The notes: generated from the letters alone by a model not told the origin. Positions 36,440-45,527 are shown, counted from the stretch's first letter. The stretch is 64,000 bases of DNA from Bradyrhizobium canariense (GCF_900105125.1 NZ_LT629750.1:1612001-1676000), one strand, 5' to 3'. Program-made: numbers and translations.

Positions 36440-36703
36440 TCAATGAGTTGCCAGACCGGTGGTGACCCTGGCAGTCGTCATTTTCGTCCGTGGTGTCAGG
36501 ACGCTGAGCTGAAGCGGAGTGAGCGTGGAGGTTGCCGCCGGCGCCTGCTCCCTGACATTCGTGGCTCCCAGCACTTGAGCCTGTACCGGCGATATCGGCA
36601 GGCCCGTTGTTCCGTAGGTCGGCAGCTCCGCCGCGAAGCCGGCCGTGCTGCCCGCAACCAGGATCACGGCGACGGCTGCGATGGAAAGGTGAGTCTTGTT
36701 CAC
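36440..36703 (-). CDS. Small secreted protein, hypothetical
   Basis: An 87-residue protein with a signal peptide (MNKTHLSIAAVAVILVAGSTAGFAAE). The mature part is short and Thr/Pro/Ala-rich (LPTYGTTGLPISPVQAQVLG, TSTLTPLQLSVLTPRTKMTT). It shares its layout with the secreted protein at 32222. A GGAGAA-like site precedes the ATG. The function is unknown. Confidence 0.7.
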   Translation of the reverse strand: MNKTHLSIAAVAVILVAGSTAGFAAELPTYGTTGLPISPVQAQVLGATNVREQAPAATSTLTPLQLSVLTPRTKMTTARVTTGLATH

Positions 36704-37070
36704 AACGATTCTCCTCGATTGGATTCGAGGCTGGAGCCTATACCTCTTTTGTTGCGCTGCGGTATCACTTTTGCTGCATTGCGAACGGGAGAGCCTGAGG
36801 GATAATTATCTTGTTATATTTCAATTATTTATGGTCATCCCAGAAGGTCAAATGGCGATGCCAGGCGCGTGATTGACCATCTTGTGATCGATCTGCAGTT
36901 TGGCTTCATCGGAAGCGTGACCTGCGTCGAAGCGAGGCGCTCCTGCCGCTCGGGCTTGCTCGAATCGGGCAAGCTCGCAGGGCGATGGGCGGAGCGTAAT
37001 CCGCCATTCACTCACGACGGGTCGGTGGGTTACGCTGTGCGAACTCATCCCGCTCGCTGCAAGGATCACC
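36704..37070. other. Intergenic with AT-rich patch and REP-type hairpin
   Basis: 36806-36835 is unusually AT-rich (TTATCTTGTTATATTTCAAT) and may hold a promoter. 36985-37012 contains GGGCGGAGCGTAATCCGCC, a REP-type hairpin. No gene longer than a few dozen codons is convincing. Confidence 0.5.
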
Positions 37071-37244
37071 ATGAACGGAAATCGATACTACGGGGTTCGG
37101 GTCGAGGGCGCGAAATACAGCGTGGGCTTCGGTTCAGCGCTCGCCATCGCGATCTCCTATACCAACAACCACTCGATCCTGTGGGCGATCATTCACGGCA
37201 TCCTGGGCTGGCTGTACGTCATCTATGTCGCGCTGTTTGGATGA
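37071..37244 (+). CDS. Small membrane protein upstream of pdxY
   Basis: A 57-residue protein, MNGNRYYGVRVEGAKYSVGF then hydrophobic SALAIAISYTNNHSILWAIIHGILGWLYVIYVALFG, with two short helices or one hairpin. An AAGG site lies upstream of ATG 37071. Its stop overlaps the pdxY start as ATGA, so translation is probably coupled. The conserved look of the hydrophobic part suggests a real gene. The function is unknown. Confidence 0.7.
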   Translation: MNGNRYYGVRVEGAKYSVGFGSALAIAISYTNNHSILWAIIHGILGWLYVIYVALFG

Positions 37245-38125
37245 ACTCGGCCCACAGCATAACCGTGATTTCGATTCAGTCGCAGGTCGCCTGGGGCCAC
37301 GTCGGCAACAGCGCCGCCGTCTTTCCCATGCAACTGCACGGTATCGATGTAACTGCCGTGCCCACGACCTTGCTGAGCAACCGCCCGGGTTACCCGACCA
37401 TCCGCGGCCGGGTGCTCGATGCGCAACTGGTCGCGGATCTCCTGCTCGGCATCGAGGAGCGCGGTGCGCTCGACTCTTCCAGGATGATCCTGTCGGGCTA
37501 TCTCGGCTCGCCCGACATCGCCGCGGTGGTCGGGGACTTCGTCGAGCGAGCCAAGGCCCGCAATCCCGCGCTGATATATTGTTGCGATCCCGTGCTCGGA
37601 GATCGCGACCGGGGCCTGTTCGTCCAGGCCGACATCCCGCCGCTCGTGCGGGATCGGCTGTGCCCGCTTGCTGATATCATTACCCCCAATCATTTCGAGT
37701 TCGAATGGCTGTGCGGGGCGAAGGCCACCACGATCGATCAAATGATCGCGCAGGCGCAAGCTCTCATGGCGCGCGGTCCATCGACGATCGTCGTCACCAG
37801 CGCCGAGTTCACTAAGACGCCAGACCAAGAGATCGAGACCCTTGCCGTCGAACGGACCAAAGACGGATTGAAGGCGTGGCGCGTGCGCACGCCGAAACTA
37901 CCCATTAGCCCGTCCGGGACCGGCGATCTGTTTGCCTCGCTCTTCGTGTCCGCGCGCGTTCGCGGCTCGGACACGCCAGATGCACTGGGCCACGCCGCAT
38001 CGGCCATCTTCGCCGTGCTGGAGCGCACCGCTATCAGCGGGACCGAGGAAATGCGCATCGTCGAGAGCGCTGAGCTGCTCGTCCACCCAAAGCGCCGGTT
38101 CGACGCCATCGCTGTCAGCTCGTAG
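37241..38125 (+). CDS. pdxY: Pyridoxal kinase
   Basis: A 294-residue cytosolic kinase of the ribokinase fold that phosphorylates pyridoxal in vitamin B6 salvage. It opens ISIQSQVAWGHVGNSAAVFPMQLHG, a family signature, with DPVLGDRDRGLFV, ITPNHFEFEWL and the anion-hole/catalytic motif SGTGDLFASLF (Asp as base). The start overlaps the upstream small gene. An IS1182-type element is inserted exactly at the stop codon; the TAG is restored by the target duplication, so the protein is unaltered. Confidence 0.95.
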   Translation: MNSAHSITVISIQSQVAWGHVGNSAAVFPMQLHGIDVTAVPTTLLSNRPGYPTIRGRVLDAQLVADLLLGIEERGALDSSRMILSGYLGSPDIAAVVGDFVERAKARNPALIYCCDPVLGDRDRGLFVQADIPPLVRDRLCPLADIITPNHFEFEWLCGAKATTIDQMIAQAQALMARGPSTIVVTSAEFTKTPDQEIETLAVERTKDGLKAWRVRTPKLPISPSGTGDLFASLFVSARVRGSDTPDALGHAASAIFAVLERTAISGTEEMRIVESAELLVHPKRRFDAIAVSS

Positions 38126-38128
38126 GCG

Positions 38129-39709
38129 GATTGTGTTGCAAAACTCCTGTTGAGACGACTCGCGAACCGTGATTCCGTTGGTGAAGAGGTCATCAGCGGG
38201 AGCAGCGCATGATGGGGCGGCGGGAAGCTGGGCAAGGACAGTTTTTCTATTCGTTCGATCTCAACGAGGTGGTTCCAGTCGATCATCTCGTCCGGCAGAT
38301 CGACGGGTTGCTCGATCTGAGTTGGGTGCACAAGGAGTTGGCACCTTACTACTCGCACACGGGACGACCCTCGATCGACCCGATGCTAATGATGCGGATG
38401 CTCCTCGTCGGCTATGTGTTTGCGATCCGCTCCGAGCGACGGATTTGCGCTGAGATTCAGGTGAACCTTGCCTATCGCTGGTTCTGCAAGCTCGGTATCG
38501 AAGACAAGATTCCCGATCACTCTGTATTCTGCCGTGCGCGGCGCGAACGCTTTCGAGAGAGCGACGCCCTACGCCGGGTATTCGAGGGTGTGGTGGCGAT
38601 GAGCATTGCGGCCGGGCTAGTTGGAGGCGAAGCGTTCTCGATCGATGCAAGCCTGATCAAGGCAGATGTGGACAAGAAGAAGCGGACACCTGGCGACCAG
38701 CCAATTGCATGGCCAAAGGCAGAGGAGGCATCCCATGCGGTTCGCGAGTATCTCGTAGCCCTCGATGCCGCTCGCGGCGACGAGGATCGTGGTGGAGACG
38801 GTGGCGGTTCGGGCGAAGGCGGCTATCGACGCAAACCTCCCAAAGAAATCTCGCTCACCGATCCACAAGCCACATGGGTTGCGAGGCCGGGCCTGGACCC
38901 ATTCTTTGCCTATGATGCGAACTACCTGATCGACAACAAGGTCGGGATCATCGTCGATGCCATGGGCACTCGGGCGAACCGAACCGTGGAAATTGCCGTC
39001 ACCCAGACCATGGTGGACCGCGTTGAGCGCCGCTTCGATCTGCGGCCCCGAAGGCTCGCGGGCGACACGGTCTATGGTGCGGTCAGGCTGCTCAAATGGC
39101 TGGTGGATCGCAACATCACGCCGCACGTACCGGTGTGGGACAAGTCGACGCGCCCCGATGGCACCTTCAGCCGTGCTGACTTCGTCTTCGATCAGGAGCG
39201 CAACATCTATGTTTGCCCAGGCGGTGCGGAACTGACCAGCACAGGCAATATCGATCAAGGCCACATCGTTTACTACAGGGCCAGCAAGAGCGACTGCTCG
39301 CGCTGTTCATTGAAGCCGAAGTGCACGACGGCGATCGTGCGCAAAATTACCCGCGACCTCAACGAGGATGTGCGGGATCGTGTCCGTGCGTTGGCCAATA
39401 CGGAAGCCTTCCAGCAGTCGCGCCGCGAGCGCAAGAAGGTCGAGATGCGATTTGCGCACATGAAACGGATTCTCAGGCTCGACCGGTTTCGGCTGCGGGG
39501 CTTGAGCGGCGTCAGGGACGAAGTGCTGCTTACAGCTACCGCGCAGAACCTGAGGCGGCTCGCCAAGCTTCTCTGCCATGCCCCGCCACCTCTGGGAACT
39601 GCTTGCCTCGCATAGGCACCGCGGCCGACAAGGGAGAGCGCAAACAAGGTGGCCGGGCTAAAACGCGAAAGCTCTGCAATCGAGACCAGCCGAGTTTTGC
39701 AACACAATC
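38129..39709 (+). mobile_element. IS1182-type insertion sequence, 1581 bp
   Basis: Perfect 18-bp ends GATTGTGTTGCAAAACTC (38129-38146) and complement (39692-39709). AGGCG is directly repeated at 38124-38128 and 39710-39714, and the left copy includes the last two bases of the pdxY stop. It encodes one intact transposase. Confidence 0.92.
38209..39615 (+). CDS. IS1182 family transposase
   Basis: A 468-residue DDE transposase. The N-terminal DUF772-type domain is PVDHLVRQIDGLLDLSWVHK to IPDHSVFCRARRERF; FSIDASLIKADVDKKKR carries the first Asp, RLAGDTVYGAVRLLKWL the second, and RRERKKVEMRFAHMKRILRL the Glu. A Cys pair (CSRCSLKPKC) near residue 365 is usual for the family. GGGAGC precedes the doubled ATG at 38209. 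No interruption is seen, so it is probably active. Confidence 0.95.
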   Translation: MMGRREAGQGQFFYSFDLNEVVPVDHLVRQIDGLLDLSWVHKELAPYYSHTGRPSIDPMLMMRMLLVGYVFAIRSERRICAEIQVNLAYRWFCKLGIEDKIPDHSVFCRARRERFRESDALRRVFEGVVAMSIAAGLVGGEAFSIDASLIKADVDKKKRTPGDQPIAWPKAEEASHAVREYLVALDAARGDEDRGGDGGGSGEGGYRRKPPKEISLTDPQATWVARPGLDPFFAYDANYLIDNKVGIIVDAMGTRANRTVEIAVTQTMVDRVERRFDLRPRRLAGDTVYGAVRLLKWLVDRNITPHVPVWDKSTRPDGTFSRADFVFDQERNIYVCPGGAELTSTGNIDQGHIVYYRASKSDCSRCSLKPKCTTAIVRKITRDLNEDVRDRVRALANTEAFQQSRRERKKVEMRFAHMKRILRLDRFRLRGLSGVRDEVLLTATAQNLRRLAKLLCHAPPPLGTACLA

Positions 39710-39728
39710 AGGCGAGTAGCGGAGCGCA

Positions 39729-39818
39729 GCAAGCGTAGCCCGGATGAGCGAAGCGATATCCGGGGCCGGCCTCTGAACGTGTAACCCCGCATGTCGCGAC
39801 GCTCATGCGGGCTACGTT
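39729..39818. repeat. REP-like compound palindrome
   Basis: AGCCCGGATGAGCGAAGCG/ATATCCGGGG plus CGCATGTCGCGACGCTCATGCG. Nearly the same as 31684-31772. It sits between the IS and the end of the amidohydrolase gene. Confidence 0.9.
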
Positions 39819-39826
39819 ACACTGCG

Positions 39827-40726
39827 CTAACTGCCGAACAGCCTTGCCGGCGTCTCCGCCAGGATGCGCCGCCGCGTGGCCTCACTCGGTGTCCAGGCCA
39901 TGAACAGATCGAGCAGGTGCCCATCGTCCGGCATCATCTCGGCGGCGATCGACGGATGCGGCCAGTCGCTGCCCCACGTCAGACGCTCGGGATTGGCCGC
40001 AACCAGCGCCTCGTGAAACGCCCGGGCGTCTTCATAATCGGGGAATTGCGACGACATCCGATACGGCGCGGACACTTTCACATGCACGTCACCGTCGCCA
40101 ACCAGCCTCAGCAGTTCCTGAAAATTCGGATCACCGATACCGCGTTCGGTCGGCATGTGCAGCATATGGTCGATGATAACAGGCATCTGGCGCGACACGT
40201 CGCGCAAGATCGGAGCGAGATCTTGCATCAGCCGCCAGTCGCAGAAGATCTGCATGACCCAGCCGAGCTCGGCCATGGTCTTGCGAAATATTTCGAACAC
40301 GTCGAGCCCGACCCCGCGCACATAGCCCGGCTTTCCGGCATCGGAAAACAAATGAAAGCGCAGGCCGCGCATGCCGAGATCGTGCCAGTCGCGCAATGTA
40401 GACGGCGCGACACGGGTATCGGTGATGGCGACGCCGCGCAGCCGATCCGGAAAGCGCGCCAGCGCATCGAGCAGCACGCGGTTGTCATAACCGTGCGCGT
40501 TGCCCTGAACCGCCACGCCGCGCGCCATGCCGAGATGGTCGAGCAAGGCGATAAAATTCTCAACCGGCGCGTCGGGCGGCGTGTAGCCGCGTCCGGCGGT
40601 GTAGGGAAATTTGTCGGGCGGTCCGAAAATATGCGCGTGCGTATCCCACGATCCCGGCGGTGGCTTTTGGCGCGGCGCCTCGGGATTGGCGACCGGCCCG
40701 GCGATGCGTGGCGGCTCCTCTGTCAT
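39827..40726 (-). CDS. Amidohydrolase family protein (PDC hydrolase-like)
   Basis: A 299-residue TIM-barrel metallohydrolase related to 2-pyrone-4,6-dicarboxylate lactonase. WDTHAHIFGP gives the first metal-binding His pair, HLFSDAG and VIIDHML the middle residues, and LTWGSDWPHPS the conserved Asp. These enzymes open lactones in aromatic-acid degradation. It begins 5 bases after the Bug-type binding-protein gene on the same strand, so a shared operon and substrate (a carboxylate or lactone) are likely. The exact substrate is inferred. Confidence 0.9.
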   Translation of the reverse strand: MTEEPPRIAGPVANPEAPRQKPPPGSWDTHAHIFGPPDKFPYTAGRGYTPPDAPVENFIALLDHLGMARGVAVQGNAHGYDNRVLLDALARFPDRLRGVAITDTRVAPSTLRDWHDLGMRGLRFHLFSDAGKPGYVRGVGLDVFEIFRKTMAELGWVMQIFCDWRLMQDLAPILRDVSRQMPVIIDHMLHMPTERGIGDPNFQELLRLVGDGDVHVKVSAPYRMSSQFPDYEDARAFHEALVAANPERLTWGSDWPHPSIAAEMMPDDGHLLDLFMAWTPSEATRRRILAETPARLFGS

Positions 40727-40731
40727 TGGTC

Positions 40732-41721
40732 CTAACCTATCTTGATGTTGGCTTCCTTCACCACCTTACCCCAGCGCTCGATCTGGTCATTGACGAAGGC
40801 GCGGAATTCTTCCGGCGTGCTCTGCCGGCTCTCGATATTGAGCTGCTCGAAGCGCTCTTTGACTTCAGGCGCGCTGATCGCTTGGTTGATGGCACTGTTG
40901 AGGGTGCGTACGATTTCCGGCGCCGTGCCATGCGGCACGAATACGCCGTTCCATTCATAGGCCTCGAAGCCGGGCAGCGTGTCCGACACCGGCGGAACAT
41001 CCGGCAGGCTTTTCAGCCGGCCCTTGCCGGTGTGGGCGATGGCCTTGAGCTGGCCGCCCTGGATCATGCCGACCACCGACGACCCGTTGGAGAAGAAAAA
41101 CTTCACCTGCCCGGCGATGACATCGTTCAGCGCAAGGCCGCCGCCGCGATAGGGCACATGGTTCACCTTGGCTCCGGTCATGAAGCGGAACAGTTCGAGC
41201 GACAGATGCTGCAGCGTGCCGTTGCCCGAGGACGCCATGTCGATGCCGTTAGGCGCCGCTTTGGCATAAGCGATGACGTCGGCCAGCGTCTTCACCGGCA
41301 CCGATGGCGTCACCACCAGAATATTCGGCACCAGCGACACCAAAGCAACTGGTTCGAAATCCCTGTTGTAGTCGAACGGAAGGTTCGCATAGAGCGCGCC
41401 GTTGACCGAATAGGCGGTGGCGTCATGCAGGATGGTGTAGCCGTCGGGGGCCGCCTTCGCGACCAGGGCTTCACCGATGGTGCCGCCGGCTCCGCCGCGA
41501 TTTTCGATGACGAACTGCTGGCCCAGGATGTTGCCGACCTTGGCGTAGAGGATACGCGCCGTGGTGTCGGCGCCACCGGCCGGCGGATAAGGCACCATCA
41601 CCGTCACGGGACGGGTCGGCCACGCGGCTTCGGACGCGGCCCGGGCGCTGGCGCTACCGACAAATGGCGCGGCGGCCATTCCGGCCAATAGCGCGCGGCG
41701 TGAAACCTGGCTCCTGGGCAT
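40732..41721 (-). CDS. Tripartite tricarboxylate transporter substrate-binding protein (Bug family)
   Basis: A 329-residue periplasmic binding protein. The Tat-like signal SRRALLAGMAAAPFVGSASA is followed by WPTRPVTVMVPYPPAGGADTTAR, the family opening. VIENRGGAGGTIGEALVAKAAPDGYT and VNHVPYRGGGLALNDVIAGQV are hallmark loops that bind the ligand carboxylate. No membrane subunits (TctA/B) are adjacent, as is common for these orphans. The amidohydrolase gene follows 5 bases downstream. Confidence 0.93.
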   Translation of the reverse strand: MPRSQVSRRALLAGMAAAPFVGSASARAASEAAWPTRPVTVMVPYPPAGGADTTARILYAKVGNILGQQFVIENRGGAGGTIGEALVAKAAPDGYTILHDATAYSVNGALYANLPFDYNRDFEPVALVSLVPNILVVTPSVPVKTLADVIAYAKAAPNGIDMASSGNGTLQHLSLELFRFMTGAKVNHVPYRGGGLALNDVIAGQVKFFFSNGSSVVGMIQGGQLKAIAHTGKGRLKSLPDVPPVSDTLPGFEAYEWNGVFVPHGTAPEIVRTLNSAINQAISAPEVKERFEQLNIESRQSTPEEFRAFVNDQIERWGKVVKEANIKIG

Positions 41722-41914
41722 CGCTCATCCCTTTGATTTTATTTTATTCGGCATTGCCCAGACGAACTCTGGAATAGCGTAGACGATAGCAAACGGTAGT
41801 GTTCCGCGAAAGCCGCAGGCGGGCTGCGCAGGACTCCCATGCGTGGTCCGCTTTTGTCTCGACATCAGGAGAGACGAGCAGCGCGACAACCCCGATCTTC
41901 GCGGCGAGCCGGCC

Positions 41915-41985
41915 CGGATGAGCCAGCGATCGCCGGAACCGCTTGCCAGACAATTTCCCGGATGTCGCTGCGCATCCGGGCTACT
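41915..41985. repeat. Diverged REP-like palindrome
   Basis: GCCCGGATGAGCCAGCG and CCCGGATGTCGCTGCGCATCCGGGC (a strong hairpin at 41957-41981) resemble the other REP units but are more diverged. It overlaps the 3' end of paiB. Confidence 0.6.
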
Positions 41986-42634
41986 GCCGCTCCCCCGCAA
42001 ACCCGTACCCAAGCTCCGGCCGCAACGCCCGCATCTTTTGTGCCAAGCGACGGCTCCTCAAGTCCTCTGAGCGCGCCAGCTGGTTGGCAACCGCAACGTG
42101 GTCCTCATCGCTCTTGTGCTGGTTGAGCTTCGACTGTCCCTCGATCTGGTCGACGACGAGATTGATGACGCGGATGGCGGCGAGCATCGTCTCGCGCTTG
42201 GTGGGTTCCATCTGCGCAAGCTCCCAGGGCTGCTTCGGCAGGCGCGCCTCGGAGACCGCGAGCAGCGCGTCGCCATGGCCACGGTTCTCGTGCCCGTTGC
42301 GCAGATGCGCGACGCCCGAGAGATGAACCGCCTCGTAGAGCCAGGTGGAGACATTATCGCGCGAAGCATACCAATCGTTCGAGACATAGGAGTCGTCGCC
42401 GGCAACCATCAGCAGGAAGCGCCTGTGGCCGTCGGCAAGTTCGACGAGCGGATTTTTGGCCGTGAGATGGATCTGGACGATCACGCGACCATCGCTCCGC
42501 ACGAGAACAAACGGCACGTGGGACCCGCGCGGGCCGCGCTCGTCGGCCGCGACAATGACGCCGAAGCCACGCTCGCCGGCAAACTGCAGCGCGCGCTGCT
42601 CGTCCAGGCGAAACTGAGGTCGAAGAACATGCAT
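41981..42634 (-). CDS. paiB: FMN-binding negative regulator, PaiB-like
   Basis: A 217-residue flavin-binding split-barrel protein. It starts MHVLRPQFRLDEQRAL, continues with VPFVLVRSDGRVIVQIHLTAKNPLVE (the His and loop that hold FMN), then NDWYASRDNVSTWLYEAVHLSG and LPKQPWELAQMEP, all family motifs. PaiB was first described as a repressor of sporulation and protease genes in Bacillus; the role here is unknown. I used ATG 42634; codons upstream are not conserved. Confidence 0.9.
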   Translation of the reverse strand: MHVLRPQFRLDEQRALQFAGERGFGVIVAADERGPRGSHVPFVLVRSDGRVIVQIHLTAKNPLVELADGHRRFLLMVAGDDSYVSNDWYASRDNVSTWLYEAVHLSGVAHLRNGHENRGHGDALLAVSEARLPKQPWELAQMEPTKRETMLAAIRVINLVVDQIEGQSKLNQHKSDEDHVAVANQLARSEDLRSRRLAQKMRALRPELGYGFAGERQ

Positions 42635-42839
42635 AACTGGCGCGCCCGGAGACTGGAGGGTGGATTGGCTGCTTGCGAAGCTACCGCACTCTCCCGCACC
42701 GGTCACCCTGCCCCTATTTCGCTTCGCTCATGCGAGACATCACTGCGTTCCAGCGTTCCGCAGAACGGCCATTTTCTGGTATTGAGATTCCAGCGCGGCT
42801 CTCACGGCTTCCACAAGGTCGGCAGGCAGAGCCCATGGA

Positions 42840-43802
42840 ATGGAGCCGTCAGTGAACGGATTACGCCTGATCGCCGATATCGGAGGCACCAATGCCCGGT
42901 TCGCCCTTGCCCGTGACGGACGCTACTCGCGCCTGAGCAGCGTGGAAGATGGGCGATACGATACACTCCACGACGCCCTGGCGGATTACTTGACCGTGCT
43001 TCCAGTGGAGGAGCGTTCGGGGCTTGCGGCGGCTATCGCGATTGCCGCTCCCGTCGCTGGCGACCAGATCACGATGACGAACAAGACCTGGTCGTTTTCC
43101 GTTGAGGAGCTGAAACGGAGCCTGAACCTGGTGTCGCTCACGGTCGTGAACGATTTCGCGGCGACGGCTCAGGCAATCCCCCATCTTGCTGAAAGCGAAC
43201 GGTTCGTCGTTGGGCTGCCCACAAGCGGCAAGGGAAACATTGGCATCGTGGGTCCCGGAACTGGTCTGGGAATGAGCGCCCTTATACCGCACGGTGCCGA
43301 TTGGGTGCTGGTGGCCGGCGAAGGCGGCCACGCTACCTTGGCGGCTTCAACGGAAGAGGAATTCGCTATCCTGCAAATCCTTCGAAAGCGCTGGACGCAT
43401 GTTTCCGCCGAACGGGTATTAAGCGGCGCCGGACTGGTCAATCTTTACGAGGTCCTTTGCTCGATCGAAGGTGTCGAACCACTGATGCTCACCCCTGCCG
43501 ACGTTACCAGGCGCGCGCTTCATGGTTCCGACAACAACTGCATAAAGGCCTTCGAATATTTCTGCGGATTTCTGGGGAGCGTCGCCGGCGACCTCGCTCT
43601 GACCATCGGTGCATTCGGTGGCATTTACATAGCTGGAGGAATCCTGCTGCGCTTCAAGGAAGCTTTCGCCACTTCCTCCTTCCGGCAACGGTTCGAGAGC
43701 AAGGGCCGATTCTCGGAGATGCTGGAACGGATTCCGACTTATCTGATCCTTGATGAGTCACCAGCCTTAACGGGACTGGCAAACCTGCCGATCAATACCT
43801 AG
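42840..43802 (+). CDS. glk: Glucokinase
   Basis: A 320-residue (or 316 from GTG 42852) bacterial glucokinase that converts glucose to glucose-6-phosphate with ATP. LIADIGGTNARFAL is the phosphate-1 motif, VVNDFAATAQAIP holds the catalytic Asp, IVGPGTGLGMSALIP and AGEGGHATLAA follow, and GGIYIAGGIL is the adenosine motif. It lacks the Cys-rich ROK zinc site, so it is the Glk, not ROK, type. GGAG upstream of GTG 42852 supports that later start. No sugar-uptake genes are adjacent. Confidence 0.93.
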   Translation: MEPSVNGLRLIADIGGTNARFALARDGRYSRLSSVEDGRYDTLHDALADYLTVLPVEERSGLAAAIAIAAPVAGDQITMTNKTWSFSVEELKRSLNLVSLTVVNDFAATAQAIPHLAESERFVVGLPTSGKGNIGIVGPGTGLGMSALIPHGADWVLVAGEGGHATLAASTEEEFAILQILRKRWTHVSAERVLSGAGLVNLYEVLCSIEGVEPLMLTPADVTRRALHGSDNNCIKAFEYFCGFLGSVAGDLALTIGAFGGIYIAGGILLRFKEAFATSSFRQRFESKGRFSEMLERIPTYLILDESPALTGLANLPINT

Positions 43803-43842
43803 CAAGCGTAGCCCGGATGAGCGAAAGCGATATCCGGGTCCT
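43802..43842. repeat. REP-like palindrome
   Basis: AGCCCGGATGAGCGAAAGCGATATCCGGGTCC, starting at the glk stop codon. A single-arm copy of the 28-51 kb family. Confidence 0.85.
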
Positions 43843-43855
43843 TAGGCGGCCGGAC

Positions 43856-44050
43856 CTAATCGGATTCATCGAGCGGCGGACGCGATGCATGCATGCCGTG
43901 CTGGTCCGAAAAACGAAGAGCATCGATGATCATGGTCTTGACCTGCTTTGGTCCATCATCGTGGGTGAGTTCAAACTCCAGAAGCAACGAGGCAAAGGCC
44001 TCCTCGTCGATGTTTTCGAGCGCGTCGGCAAGTTCCGTTAGTGTCATCAT
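43856..44050 (-). CDS. Small acidic protein in the cbpA-cbpM operon, hypothetical
   Basis: A 64-residue protein, MMTLTELADALENIDEEAFA and on, strongly acidic and probably two helices. GGAGAAGC lies directly before the doubled ATG at 44050. It is the fourth gene of a leftward series (cbpA, cbpM, the 74-residue gene, this one) with only 17 bases separating it from the third. No family recognised. Co-transcription suggests a chaperone-linked or stress role. Confidence 0.7.
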   Translation of the reverse strand: MMTLTELADALENIDEEAFASLLLEFELTHDDGPKQVKTMIIDALRFSDQHGMHASRPPLDESD

Positions 44051-44067
44051 GCTTCTCCGACTATTGA

Positions 44068-44292
44068 TCAACTCCCAAGAAACAGGGGCGCCAGATCTTC
44101 CTCGACGACGATGCGGGCTGCTTCCGGCGTCAAATCGCTGCCGACCAGGTCCAGGCGTGTTGCGGCATCGAACAATACGGCTCGCACGTCGTCCGGCGAG
44201 AGCAAGCCGTTTGCGACCATCTTGCGTACCAAAGCCCGCAAAATGAGAGCGTCGATTTCGCCGTGTCCTGACGGCGTTGTCTTTTCGATCAT
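44068..44292 (-). CDS. Small protein in the cbpA-cbpM operon, hypothetical
   Basis: A 74-residue helical protein (EIDALILRALVRKMVANGLL, SPDDVRAVLFDAATRLDLVG) starting at ATG 44292 with GGGAGAG upstream. It follows cbpM by 51 bases. The pattern of leucines suggests a small helical bundle. No known domain is recognised. It may bind the chaperone system by virtue of position, which is inference. Confidence 0.7.
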   Translation of the reverse strand: MIEKTTPSGHGEIDALILRALVRKMVANGLLSPDDVRAVLFDAATRLDLVGSDLTPEAARIVVEEDLAPLFLGS

Positions 44293-44343
44293 GCTGCTCT
44301 CCCATCTCGTTTCGAAGCGCCATTTGATAGCGGGGTCAGAAGC

Positions 44344-44625
44344 CTATGGCCGAGTTGCCGGAAGATCGCCGCGCAATTGCTCAAGCGCCCGGCGCAGGCC
44401 GTGGAGCTGATCAACGAGATGGAGAATGACGTCGACGCCTTCGTCGTTGACTCCGAAGTCGGCTTTCAGATCCCGGATGAAATGTGCCCGCGCAACGTCC
44501 ATGTCGGAGAAGTTCGCGCCGCCGGCGGTCTGCTCTGGAATAAGCCACCGCTGCTCGAGCCAAAAATCCAGCGTCTGCACCTGCAGGCCTGCACTGCTCA
44601 GGAACTCCTGCTTGCTCATGATCAT
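44344..44625 (-). CDS. cbpM: Chaperone modulator CbpM
   Basis: A 93-residue MerR-like helical protein that inhibits the J-domain co-chaperone CbpA by binding its J domain. The start, [22 protein letters not shown], and [23 protein letters not shown] match the family. The ATG at 44625 overlaps the cbpA stop as ATGA; a second ATG two codons on is also possible. Its place behind cbpA is the classic arrangement. Confidence 0.88.
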   Translation of the reverse strand: MIMSKQEFLSSAGLQVQTLDFWLEQRWLIPEQTAGGANFSDMDVARAHFIRDLKADFGVNDEGVDVILHLVDQLHGLRRALEQLRGDLPATRP

Positions 44626-45527
44626 GATGTGCGATCCTCCCGCGGATTGAATGCCTTCCCTTTGTCCCACTTGGAAACGAATGCCTCGAGTTCGGGATCC
44701 GGTGGTTTGGGCAAAACCACCTTGAGCTTGACGAACTGATCCCCGTGGCCTCCGCCATAGCGGGGCGCGCCCTTGCCTTTCAAACGCAGGGTCGTGCCGG
44801 TGTTCGATCCCTTCGGCACCGCCATGGTCACGTCGCCGGTCGGCGTCGGAACACGAACCCGCCCACCCAGCACGGCCTCTGAAAGAGAGACCGGCAATTC
44901 CAGAGAGATGTCGTCGCCCTCGCGGGTGAAGCGGTGGTCGGGCAGCACTTCCACCTCGATCAGGGCATCCCCGGGCCCGCCTTCACCGGCACCGGGCGCT
45001 CCCCTGCCGCGCAGACGGAGGATTTGCCCGTCGACCAGTCCGGGCGGAATAGTGACGTCAAGGGTGCCGCCGTCAGGCAGTGTCAGACGCTTGTTCGCAC
45101 CCGTGATCGACTCTGCAAATTCGATCGGCAGTTGGTAATGCAGATCCCGTCCGCGTCGGTTCGCGCGCGCCCTTTCCGCACGTCTCAGCAGCTCGGCGAA
45201 ACCATCATCCGAATCCGCGAAATCGGCGAAGCCGGAATTGTCCGTGTAGGGATGACCGTGATCCGAGGTGGCAAAATCCCGATAGAAATGTTGCGGCGGC
45301 CGCTCCGCACCCGATGCGTCGATTTCGCCATTGTCGAAGCGTTTGCGCTTGTCGGCATCGCCCAGCAAATCATAGGCGCCCGCGATCTCCTTGAATTTCT
45401 CTTCGGCCGCCTTATCCCCGGGATTGAGATCCGGGTGCGATTTTTTCGCCAGTTTGCGGTACGCCTTCTGGATGTCGGCGGATGAAGCCGTCGGCGCCAC
45501 ACCGAGAACCTCGTACGGATTTCTCAC
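44622..45527 (-). CDS. cbpA: Curved-DNA-binding J-domain co-chaperone CbpA
   Basis: A 301-residue DnaJ-type co-chaperone for DnaK. The J domain (residues 4-68) has His31-Pro32-Asp33 in [10 protein letters not shown], followed by an acidic linker and two C-terminal substrate-binding domains ([20 protein letters not shown] and [17 protein letters not shown]). It lacks the zinc-finger of DnaJ, which makes it CbpA/type II. It is first in an operon with cbpM and two unknown small genes. Confidence 0.94.
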   Translation of the reverse strand: MRNPYEVLGVAPTASSADIQKAYRKLAKKSHPDLNPGDKAAEEKFKEIAGAYDLLGDADKRKRFDNGEIDASGAERPPQHFYRDFATSDHGHPYTDNSGFADFADSDDGFAELLRRAERARANRRGRDLHYQLPIEFAESITGANKRLTLPDGGTLDVTIPPGLVDGQILRLRGRGAPGAGEGGPGDALIEVEVLPDHRFTREGDDISLELPVSLSEAVLGGRVRVPTPTGDVTMAVPKGSNTGTTLRLKGKGAPRYGGGHGDQFVKLKVVLPKPPDPELEAFVSKWDKGKAFNPREDRTS

